Shown: piece by piece, positions 7,119-13,124 of the stretch
Layout: every line of letters starts with the position of its first letter
Position numbering within the stretch: position 1 is the first letter of the stretch
NCBI GenBank assembly: GCA_001793155.1
Contig: MGHI01000019.1
Coordinates: 1-32,734 of the forward strand
Direction: 5' to 3'
From: Candidatus Woesebacteria bacterium RIFCSPLOWO2_01_FULL_39_61
GTDB taxonomy: Bacteria > Patescibacteriota > Microgenomatia > UBA8517
DNA: 32,734 bases
Notes under the pieces: model-generated
Databases searched by the model: none
What the model was told of the DNA's origin: nothing
The model's input: the letters and a program-made list of their open reading frames with translations, nothing else
Made by a program: the position numbers and the translations under genes

Positions 7119-7496
7119 ATGGATCAATTCAAAATTGCAGTTGTCGACGATGACAGGCTGTTCAGCGATTCCTTGCGGATAACTTTACAAGATGAGCTGG
7201 GCGCAAACGTTGTCTTATTTACTTCGGGTGAAAAATTACTCGTTGAATTAAATTCGGGTAAGAAATTCGATCTTTACATCCTGGATTACCATCTGGATAG
7301 ATATCACCGCAAACTCTGGGGTGACGAGGTTGCATCGCTACTTTTTGAGTTTCATCCAGAAGCTAAAGTCGTGGGATTGTCCACTTCGGACGAGGCAGGA
7401 CGAAAGTTCAGAATTGCTGGGGCCCACTTTATAGACACAAGGATTGGATATCAGGATCGGATAAAGATTCTCAAGCAAATTCTTGAGTCAAACTAA
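7119..7496 (+). CDS. Stand-alone receiver domain protein 2 (tandem paralogue, switch Lys lost)
   Basis: 125 residues, 11 nt after its paralogue, with a GAGGAGG ribosome site just upstream. It has Asp10/Asp11 in IAVVDDD, phosphoacceptor Asp56 in LYILDYHLD and Thr89 in VVGLSTS. The position of the conserved receiver lysine (Lys107 in the first copy) is Thr in HFIDTRIG, so phosphorylation-driven switching may be altered. The strip after the phosphoacceptor is nearly identical to the first copy in DNA as well as protein, although the rest has diverged. No output domain. It may act as a phosphate sink or a partner of copy 1; this is inference. Confidence 0.8.
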   Translation: MDQFKIAVVDDDRLFSDSLRITLQDELGANVVLFTSGEKLLVELNSGKKFDLYILDYHLDRYHRKLWGDEVASLLFEFHPEAKVVGLSTSDEAGRKFRIAGAHFIDTRIGYQDRIKILKQILESN

Positions 7497-7580
7497 TTAA
7501 ACAATTCCGGTTAAATCTCATTTCCATTAAGCCTAAGAGTATAGCAAATCAGAACAGATTAAAAAAGTAAGGAGGCCAAG

Positions 7581-8003
7581 ATGTCGAAGGATATAAAAAG
7601 TGCGTTAATTTTTATGGGGATATTCATTCTTGGAGCAAGTCTTTTTGTAAGCTGTAGTTTGGTCAACTCCAGCAAAAGACAACAAGAAGCCGAAAGGTAT
7701 TACTTGGGAAAAACTTTTGAAGTTGATTCTGAATTTCCCCTATGGTTCAGGGTAGAAAAGGTAGAAATCGTGAGCAGTTTCTGGGGCTCGGTCGTGGAGA
7801 CTTTTATAGAAGGAACGCTAATCCTTGAGCCGCCCGAAGGAGCCAAATATTTAGGAACGAGTCCCGGTTCATCCTTTATTAACTGGCAATACTCGGACGG
7901 AGGAGGTGAATCCTGGCGCCTTGAGACTATAGATCTCAAAGGAGCCTGGGGAAAGGACGATAGAAGAGTAATCGAAATCGTCAAAATTGAGACAATAAAA
8001 TAA
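7581..8003 (+). CDS. Probable lipoprotein or secreted protein, unknown family
   Basis: 140 residues. A good ribosome site (AAGGAGG) precedes the ATG. The N-terminus is a signal sequence: MSKDIKSALIFM followed by the hydrophobic GIFILGASLFVSC. Cys25 in LFVSC sits where a lipobox cysteine would be, although Phe at -3 is not ideal. The mature part has FEVDSEFPLWFRVEKVEIV, a tryptophan-rich middle and GAWGKDDRRVIEIVKIE, suggesting a small beta-rich domain. No family recognised. It lies 84 nt after the receiver pair on the same strand and ahead of a terminator, so it may be the third gene of that operon. Confidence 0.65.
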   Translation: MSKDIKSALIFMGIFILGASLFVSCSLVNSSKRQQEAERYYLGKTFEVDSEFPLWFRVEKVEIVSSFWGSVVETFIEGTLILEPPEGAKYLGTSPGSSFINWQYSDGGGESWRLETIDLKGAWGKDDRRVIEIVKIETIK

Positions 8004-8057
8004 GATCCATGATTAAAAAACAGCAGACAGCCAAAGGGTTTCCGCCCCCTACGGTTT

Positions 8058-8120
8058 CTTACGTTTGGCACCATGCCAACAACCTACCAAAACGTAAGAT
8101 TATGCTGTTTTTCTTTTTTT
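8058..8120 (+). terminator. Terminator of the receiver/lipoprotein operon
   Basis: CTTACGTTTGG (8058-8068) pairs with CCAAAACGTAAG (8087-8098) with one bulged base; the loop holds a small GGCA/TGCC hairpin. T-rich DNA follows at 8107-8123. Confidence 0.6.
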
Positions 8121-8126
8121 TATTTA

Positions 8127-8175
8127 AATTAGCTGCCAACACCGGGTGTTGATTAGGTTCGAACACCGGCTAATT
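8127..8175. repeat. Nested inverted repeat at the 3' end of argS
   Basis: Outer arms AATTAGC (8127-8133) and GCTAATT (8169-8175) enclose CCGGGTGTT (8142-8150) opposite GAACACCGG (8161-8169), plus a separate CAACACC/GGTGTTG dyad. The structure overlaps the argS stop codon. It may end or protect the argS transcript, although no T run follows on the minus strand. Confidence 0.5.
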
Positions 8176-10036
8176 ACATCGATTTAGGGGCTTGAATTCC
8201 AAGAAGATAAAGACCATTTTTTAGAATTTGACCAGTAGCAGCGGTAAGTGCCAGTCTAAAATCTCTTACACTCTCCTGCTCTTCCACTCTTACACTCTCG
8301 TCTTTCAATATTCCATGTTTCTGGTAAAACAAATTAAACTTTTGGGCTACGTCGTAAAGGTAGTTGCATAGTAAGTTTGGCGCGTAATTTTTGGTCGCCT
8401 CTTCAACAACCTCCGGATAATGAATAAATGTCCGAAGGAGTGAGAGCTCTTCTGGTTTTAAATCTTTATAATTATTATAATTTTTATGACGTCCTCCCCG
8501 CGCTAACAGTGCGGGGTTTCCTCTAAAGGAGGACGACATATCAGAGCTCAATTCATCCCCGCCTTGAAAGGCGGCGTTTTCTTGAGATCTGCTATAACTG
8601 TTATATTTTACTTTGCGCAAAACGGAGTTCGTCCGAGCGACCGTGTACTGTAAATATGGGCCTGAATTGCCTTCTAGCGAAATTGACTCCTTAATATCAA
8701 ATGCAATTTCCTGAGAAAGACCCACCTTCAGAAATGAATACTTAACGGCCGCAATAGCAACTTTTTCAGCGACATTTTCTTCCGACTTATAAGTTTTTAT
8801 AATTTCCTCTTTAACCTCATCTAAAAGCCACTCACCCAGTACTACATTTCCGGTACGCGAGGCCATCTTCCCCTCTTTTAACCTTACCCAACCATAAACG
8901 ATATGTATTTCTTTATTTTTAATCTCTGGTTTTAGAGCCTCCAATGCCTTAAAAACAACTCTAAAGTATTCTGTCTGTTCAGGTCCCACCACATGCAGAA
9001 CAAAATCCGGATTGTATTCTGCAAATTGCAGCTCGGCTAAGCCCATATCTTTCGCCTCATAAGTAGGTACATCTTCCGAGGTTATAAAAACCCTGTCGTG
9101 CAATCCGAATTTTTTTCCCGGAAAAATTACGGCTCCTTCACTTCTTTCGAAAATTCCTTTTTCCAGTCCTTCAAGTACTCTTTCCTTGCCTAATTTGAAA
9201 ACCTCGCTCTCAAAATAGAGCCTGTCAAATTTTACATAAACCCTTTTATAGATCGTTTCAAAATAATCCAAACTCCATTTCCTAGTCGCCTCATAAAGTT
9301 CTAAAAGCTCAGGATCACTCTTTTCGTACAATTTTTTATTAATATTTGCGATTTTTTCCTTGGCATCTTCATCTTCTTCATAATCCTGACTGCCTTCAAC
9401 ATAAGCTTTGCCCAAATAAGCCATTCTCCCTTTGACGTCGCCGGGATCCTCAAAACCAATTTTCTGAATGCCGTAAATAGCCTTCGCAATATGAAGACCT
9501 ACGTCTCCCTGGTAATTGACTCTGACGACCTTTGTACCGTTTGCTGCCAATATTCTGCATATTGCTTCACCGGTACATATATTCCTCAGGTGGCCAATAT
9601 GGAATTGTTTATGGGTATTGGGATGAGCAAATTCAACCACTATTTTGCTACCTTTCAAAATCTCCGACTCTCCAAATTTATCGGCCCTTTCAATAACTTC
9701 CTTGAGCATGCTTACAAGGACTGTCCCCGCAAGGCGAAAGTTGATAAACCCGGGACCGGCGACTTCTATTTGTTCGACGATTTCTGAAAGACCCTTGTCT
9801 TTTTTCAATTCCTCCGTTAACTTTTGCGCTAAGTTTCTCGGAGATTTTGAATCTTTTAAATTTTGATTTGTAATTTTGACCTTTGATTTTTCATTTTTGA
9901 TTTCAGCAAACAATTGCAAGGCAATGTTTGAGCTATAATCTCCAAACTCCTCATTCTCCGGAGTCTCCAAATGGATTTCTTGCTCTTTTATGCCCATTAC
10001 TTTTTCTAAAGCCTTTATGATTCCGTCTTTTATCAT
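8174..10036 (-). CDS. argS: Arginyl-tRNA synthetase
   Basis: 620 residues, class I aminoacyl-tRNA synthetase that charges tRNA-Arg. The N-terminal Arg-tRNA-synthetase domain (1-110) is followed by the HIGH motif in FAHPNTHKQFHIGHLRN (146-149) and the KMSKS equivalent GKMASRTGNVV. The anticodon-binding DALR domain is at the C-terminus (YDVAQKFNLFYQKHGIL, then LTAATGQILKNGLYLLGI). Two non-family segments interrupt it in frame: a Lys/Asn-rich strip at about 45-66 from an AAATC-type DNA repeat, and about 50 residues near 478-525 encoded by a palindromic element at 8485-8576. The frame stays open through both, so the enzyme is probably functional. The start is supported by GAGGAAAAAG upstream. A TATAAA box in the 94-nt spacer could give it its own promoter downstream of the hydrolase gene. 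Confidence 0.96.
   Translation of the reverse strand: MIKDGIIKALEKVMGIKEQEIHLETPENEEFGDYSSNIALQLFAEIKNEKSKVKITNQNLKDSKSPRNLAQKLTEELKKDKGLSEIVEQIEVAGPGFINFRLAGTVLVSMLKEVIERADKFGESEILKGSKIVVEFAHPNTHKQFHIGHLRNICTGEAICRILAANGTKVVRVNYQGDVGLHIAKAIYGIQKIGFEDPGDVKGRMAYLGKAYVEGSQDYEEDEDAKEKIANINKKLYEKSDPELLELYEATRKWSLDYFETIYKRVYVKFDRLYFESEVFKLGKERVLEGLEKGIFERSEGAVIFPGKKFGLHDRVFITSEDVPTYEAKDMGLAELQFAEYNPDFVLHVVGPEQTEYFRVVFKALEALKPEIKNKEIHIVYGWVRLKEGKMASRTGNVVLGEWLLDEVKEEIIKTYKSEENVAEKVAIAAVKYSFLKVGLSQEIAFDIKESISLEGNSGPYLQYTVARTNSVLRKVKYNSYSRSQENAAFQGGDELSSDMSSSFRGNPALLARGGRHKNYNNYKDLKPEELSLLRTFIHYPEVVEEATKNYAPNLLCNYLYDVAQKFNLFYQKHGILKDESVRVEEQESVRDFRLALTAATGQILKNGLYLLGIQAPKSM
8485..8576 (-). mobile_element. 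Palindromic element inserted in frame in argS (IS200/IS605-end-like)
   Basis: The outer arms TATGACGTCCTCC (8485-8497) and GGAGGACGACATA (8528-8540) pair with one mismatch. Inside them CCCCGCGCT (8496-8504) pairs with AGTGCGGGG (8508-8516) across a 3-nt loop. A second hairpin CCGCCT/AGGCGG is at 8559-8574. On the minus strand the order is hairpin, GGATGAATTGA, then the large hairpin ending GGGGAGGACGTCA, which resembles right ends of IS200/IS605-type elements and their MITE/PATE derivatives. The segment adds about 30 residues to ArgS without a stop. The mobile origin is inferred from structure and has not been matched to a named element. Confidence 0.6.
9844..9903. repeat. Low-complexity TTTTGAT-type repeat inside argS
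   Basis: Degenerate repeats of TTTTGA(T/C) on the plus strand encode a Lys/Asn/Ser-rich strip (residues about 45-66) in the N-terminal domain of ArgS. The same kind of repeat occurs in leuS at 16311-16344. Confidence 0.6.
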
Positions 10037-10130
10037 TACTTTTTCCTCATATGAATAATTTTTTTTAGTCGTAGAAAATAATTGCTAGTTTAGTTACTAC
10101 TGTACTCGTTGTTCCAATTTTATACCATTC

Positions 10131-10928
10131 TCATACCCCTATCCAATTTAAAAAATCGTTAAGGGCACTTTTTGCCGTAGAGCTATCATGTCCACCGTTG
10201 CCATAAAGTCTTAATTTATAATCACTTTTATTATCTTGAAAGGTGGTTATCAGGGATTTATAAAATGCTACTGATTTCGAAAAATGAATACATTTGTCTT
10301 TCTTACCGTGGGCAATGAAAACCTTGGCACCCCTTAAAAATTCAATATTATCCATAGGGGACAATCCATCCCTATCATATAAATGTCTTAACCATACCTT
10401 CTCATTGAACCCCCTGTACAAGTACTTATACCCATCCATGAGTATGCAATCTATAAAATCTTCGTTTGTTTCCTCACCTTTGACTACACCTTGTTCACTT
10501 TGATCCAATGCCCCGAATATTACTCCAATCTCTTTAATGTTTTTATTATATTTAGGTAAAACCGGTACATAAGCTCCACCCAAACTTCTACCTGCAAAAA
10601 TTACCCTGTTATACTTCATTGGCACTTTAGTGTGTGAATAATGATTAATCCCTAACGTTCCTTTAGTGAACGAATCATATAGTTTCAGGAAAGTTTTAAT
10701 ACTATTCTTAGGTGTAAATCTGCCAATACTTCTTCCGAAACCAATATAGTCTGGAACAAACAAATCAATTTTTTTCTTTGTCACCACTATGGATTCTGGT
10801 AAATCACCATTATCCGGAACAGTCGGCGCACCAATCCCGTAAATAAGAATATTTTGCGTTATCTTACCGCAAGGGTAAAATATTCCCGAAATACCTTCAA
10901 TATTTAACAGAATACTATTCATCTTCAT
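10131..10928 (-). CDS. Alpha/beta hydrolase family protein
   Basis: 265 residues. The nucleophile elbow is GRSLGG (Ser115), and the likely acid and base are Asp211 in HGKKDKCI and His247 in GNGGHDS, in the canonical order and spacing for an alpha/beta hydrolase. FVPDYIGFGRSIGRF (58-71) corresponds to the region after strand 4 of the fold. No signal peptide or membrane helix is seen. It begins 1 nt after the stop of the unknown 272-residue gene, so the two are one transcription unit under the T-box-like leader. The substrate (ester, peptide or amide) cannot be told; the family is broad. Confidence 0.8.
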   Translation of the reverse strand: MKMNSILLNIEGISGIFYPCGKITQNILIYGIGAPTVPDNGDLPESIVVTKKKIDLFVPDYIGFGRSIGRFTPKNSIKTFLKLYDSFTKGTLGINHYSHTKVPMKYNRVIFAGRSLGGAYVPVLPKYNKNIKEIGVIFGALDQSEQGVVKGEETNEDFIDCILMDGYKYLYRGFNEKVWLRHLYDRDGLSPMDNIEFLRGAKVFIAHGKKDKCIHFSKSVAFYKSLITTFQDNKSDYKLRLYGNGGHDSSTAKSALNDFLNWIGV

Positions 10929-10929
10929 A

Positions 10930-11748
10930 TTAGGCTTTTATTTGAATTCTTGTCATTTGCCTTAAGCTCTCTGTAAAACGAGCGATTCCAAATAATGGTT
11001 CTAGCCGCTCCGCAACTACATAAATTCCATTGTGACCGACTATATCAGCAATTTTATGATCAAATGACATATAACCAGCTATTAACCAAAAAGCCCCATT
11101 AAATGTCATCCCATTCATTGATAAAACTCTCTCGACTATATGTCTATTCTTTTTTGAAGTACTAATATCTGAATTGAAATAAGCATTAAGATGTGCGATT
11201 AGTTCTGTTTCCTTATTAACATAATCTAATTCAGTTAATACACTTAGCGATTGTGGATGACTCAAGTCTACAAATTGTGGAAAGTTGACATTATGATCAT
11301 TATAAGTTGACCAATGTAAATTCATATGATTTACTTGAGCAAATTTATGGTAAGCAACTGAATATAGTTCCTCATGGTATTCTAACGTTCTCTGATCCTC
11401 ATCACTTGGCAATCCTGGGAAAAGTACACCTCTGTTTGCGAATATCGCATGTAAGTTTACGTTGCCACCAAAAGTCGTGAGAGACCCGTTCATATTTTGT
11501 AAAACCTCATTATATGCTTTGAACTTATTTGCTACCCGAGAATCCTCAATTTGTAATGGAGGTTTTATTAATCCCGCTGTACTCAGATCCCCCTGAGCGT
11601 ATAAAGGGCACACAACAACACATACGTTTAAGTCCTTACCCAAAATATCTTTTTCGTTTATCACAGATGTCTCTGGCCAAGACGACTTAACCGTCGACCA
11701 GAATAATTCGGAGTGTTTTTTTGGATCAATAATTAATTCTTTATACAT
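10930..11748 (-). CDS. Unknown 272-residue protein under a T-box-like leader
   Basis: No family recognised. It begins MYKELIIDPKKHSELFW and shows a Rossmann-like strand, DLNVCVVVCPLY (39-50). A central His/Asn/Trp-rich part contains GGNVNLHAIFANRG, EYHEELYSVAYHKFAQ and MNLHWSTYND. The C-terminal half is mixed alpha/beta and ends ESLRQMTRIQIKA. No signal peptide or membrane helix. The ATG lies 11 nt after the U-run of a strong terminator and has no Shine-Dalgarno, so its expression should depend on read-through of that terminator. The alpha/beta hydrolase follows with 1 nt spacing. A role tied to an amino acid or its tRNA is suggested only by the leader type. Confidence 0.7.
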   Translation of the reverse strand: MYKELIIDPKKHSELFWSTVKSSWPETSVINEKDILGKDLNVCVVVCPLYAQGDLSTAGLIKPPLQIEDSRVANKFKAYNEVLQNMNGSLTTFGGNVNLHAIFANRGVLFPGLPSDEDQRTLEYHEELYSVAYHKFAQVNHMNLHWSTYNDHNVNFPQFVDLSHPQSLSVLTELDYVNKETELIAHLNAYFNSDISTSKKNRHIVERVLSMNGMTFNGAFWLIAGYMSFDHKIADIVGHNGIYVVAERLEPLFGIARFTESLRQMTRIQIKA

Positions 11749-11759
11749 TTTTTAGCAAC

Positions 11760-11807
11760 AAAAAAAAGCCCCTCCAATCTCTGAACTGATTCAGAAACTG
11801 AAGGGGC
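11760..11807 (-). terminator. Strong intrinsic terminator of the T-box-like leader
   Basis: An 18-bp stem (11790-11807 with 11768-11785) contains three G-U pairs and no mismatches, has a 4-nt loop, and is followed on the minus strand by U8 (11767-11760). It lies directly in front of the start codon at 11748, the expected position for an attenuator. Confidence 0.88.
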
Positions 11808-12062
11808 TCTTCGCATACTTCGAAGGACTGCTTGCCACTCCGAAGCTTTATGCGAAGGGTGGTACCACCCTTCTTCAATTATTCCCTGTTCCAATAAAAA
11901 TCCGGCTATAAAGCCGGAGATCTCGAAACTACAAGGAATAATCCTTATTATTCAAGAGCTCCGTTTCCGACACTCTCTAGTACTGTAACGGGTACTCCCG
12001 TCAGGCATTTTTGCCTGCAGCTCCCGGATCGCGACTCCGGTAATAACGCTTTTACTTTTTCA
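11760..12062 (-). promoter_or_regulatory. T-box-like leader RNA / transcription attenuator
   Basis: Read on the minus strand, the leader contains the T-box-type core GAAGGGTGGTACCACCCTTC (11854-11873), a perfect 20-nt palindrome that matches the AGGGTGGNACC part of the T-box sequence. It is followed by a hairpin CTTCGCATA/TATGCGAAG (11809-11857) that shares 4 nt with the core, then the terminator. The GAAGGG of the core can instead pair with CCCTTC in the 5' arm of the terminator, giving an antiterminator alternative. Upstream are further hairpins: 11901-11918, 11933-11946, 11988-12001, 12002-12017 and 12024-12040. The specifier codon could not be assigned. T-box leaders sense uncharged tRNA; whether this one has a canonical Stem I is uncertain. 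Confidence 0.6.
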
Positions 12063-12070
12063 ATGTATTT

Positions 12071-12076
12071 ATTATA
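12071..12076 (-). promoter_or_regulatory. Extended -10 promoter of the T-box-like leader
   Basis: On the minus strand TGGTATAAT gives a perfect -10 box with the TG extension. No good -35 is seen at 16-18 nt, which an extended -10 can tolerate. The RNA would start near 12062. Confidence 0.6.
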
Positions 12077-12125
12077 CCAAAGATGTCAAATAATGAAATG
12101 ATCACATATATATTATCCTGATAAC

Positions 12126-12154
12126 TTGCAATCTTATAGTTACTGAAATAAAAT
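12126..12154 (+). promoter_or_regulatory. Sigma-70-type promoter of the small two-gene operon
   Basis: TTGCAA (12126-12131), 17 nt, then TAAAAT (12149-12154). It lies about 70 nt upstream of the first ATG and is divergent from the leader promoter. Confidence 0.45.
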
Positions 12155-12222
12155 TGACTCCATAGCACCTTACAATGCAAAAATAGAACTAAAAAACCTT
12201 ACTTTCAGGAAAGGAGTTTTAA

Positions 12223-12498
12223 ATGTCTGACCAATCCATTGATCCCTGTAAGGATCCGAAAATGCGAGATTGGGCGATCCTGATCGATAACCTTTTTATA
12301 GACGATCGTCCATATTATTATATCTACCCTTATGGACGGGGGCACCATATCCAACTCATTATTGAGGAAATTGATTCTAAACATTTAGCCGATCTTCGTA
12401 AGGCGCTAACCCGTTGGGGTTGGAAAAAAGGAGATGACGAAGTGGGTACAGAGTCGTGGCTTTATGAAGGACGAAGGTGGAATAACCCATGCAAATAA
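12223..12498 (+). CDS. Hypothetical protein, 91 residues
   Basis: A strong ribosome site (GGAAAGGAG) stands 6 nt before the ATG. The product is soluble and aromatic-rich: RDWAILIDNLFIDDRPYYYI, then GRGHHIQLIIEEID, a helix with LADLRKALTRWGWKKGD, and LYEGRRWNNPCK at the end. It looks like a compact alpha/beta domain. No family recognised. It overlaps the next gene by 10 nt, so the two are co-translated. Confidence 0.65.
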   Translation: MSDQSIDPCKDPKMRDWAILIDNLFIDDRPYYYIYPYGRGHHIQLIIEEIDSKHLADLRKALTRWGWKKGDDEVGTESWLYEGRRWNNPCK

Positions 12499-12800
12499 AA
12501 ATTATTCAAAAACCCAAACCATGCAAGGGTTGGGAAAGTTGGTGCGAAGCGGTAACTCTCGCCGGCATGATGCTGGTTATTGGCCGGGATAAGAGCGCTG
12601 AAATCGGGTGGTTTGAAACCCGACTGATTGACGCGCAAAATGCCGCGGAAGTAGCTCAGAAACTGGGATTATCGGGAAACACTGTTTACGAGTTGAGCGC
12701 ACACTTAAGAAGTTTGGGTGCTTACATCGAAAAGCAGCAACCTCCCGGTACAGGCATAAGAGCCAAGTTCATCAAAAACGACTTTCGTCCCTGCCGGTAA
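12489..12800 (+). CDS. Hypothetical small protein with a possible winged-helix segment
   Basis: 103 residues, starting inside the end of the previous gene in another frame. Residues 51-80 (AAEVAQKLGLSGNTVYELS, then HLRSLGAYIE) have the spacing of a helix-turn-helix followed by a wing, as in small MarR-like or plasmid-type regulators. The first 45 residues (with a GWESWCEAVTLAG segment) are not recognised. The C-terminus is basic. It could be a DNA-binding partner of the 91-residue protein; this rests on pattern only. A large hairpin terminator follows after 33 nt. Confidence 0.55.
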   Translation: MQIKIIQKPKPCKGWESWCEAVTLAGMMLVIGRDKSAEIGWFETRLIDAQNAAEVAQKLGLSGNTVYELSAHLRSLGAYIEKQQPPGTGIRAKFIKNDFRPCR

Positions 12801-12833
12801 TTCTTCAAATTACCTTTAAATAAGGTGCACTTT

Positions 12834-12925
12834 GAGGATAGGTGGTTTTTGTGCGTTTAAACGCGCCCGTTTTCCTGATGCTTGCATCAAAAAAAACGAA
12901 ACAAAAAACCATCTATCCTCTTTTT
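12834..12925 (+). terminator. Large multi-hairpin terminator / structured element
   Basis: The outer 17-bp stem GAGGATAGGTGGTTTTT (12834-12850) pairs with 12904-12920, with a single G-T pair, and T5 follows at 12921-12925. The loop itself contains the palindrome GCGTTTAAACGC (12853-12864) and a nested hairpin CGTTTT/AAAACG enclosing TGATGC/GCATCA (12868-12898). It ends the small-protein operon. The degree of nesting is more than a terminator needs. Confidence 0.65.
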
Positions 12926-12944
12926 CACTATAGTTTCAAGAATA

Positions 12945-13037
12945 CCGAGTAATGCTCGGATGAATTGAACCTAGAGCTATAATCTTCGCTTAGGCGCGAG
13001 AGCCGTCGATTTTAGCCAACGGAAGATTCTATTTTTT
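12945..13037 (+). mobile_element. Probable palindromic-element remnant
   Basis: The hairpin CCGAG/CTCGG (12945-12959) runs directly into GGATGAATTGA (12958-12968), the same 11-mer that follows a hairpin in the argS insertion. A second hairpin (AATCTTC 12981-12987 with GAAGATT 13022-13028) encloses GGC/GCC and is followed by T6 (13032-13037). The arrangement parallels the argS element, but the sequences otherwise differ, so this could instead be a terminator. Confidence 0.4.
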
Positions 13038-13124
13038 AACCCAGATTTTTTTCCATCTGTGTCTACTTCAACATCTCCCCCCTCATCGAGTCAAACACGA
13101 CTTAGGCAACTAAATGATGTCATA

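Noticed and set aside
8137-8175. GGTTCGAAC near argS 3' end resembling a tRNA T-loop
   Set aside because: No acceptor, D or anticodon arm can be built around it, and the bases are better explained by the nested inverted repeat. A tRNA-fragment integration scar is possible but unsupported.
10930-11748. 272-residue protein as a cyclodipeptide synthase or synthetase paralogue
   Set aside because: Considered because of the tRNA-sensing leader, but I could not find the expected catalytic motifs of those families.
11854-11873. The perfect palindrome as a restriction or operator site
   Set aside because: Its match to the T-box core, its overlap with a neighbouring hairpin and the terminator next to it fit an RNA attenuator better than a protein operator.
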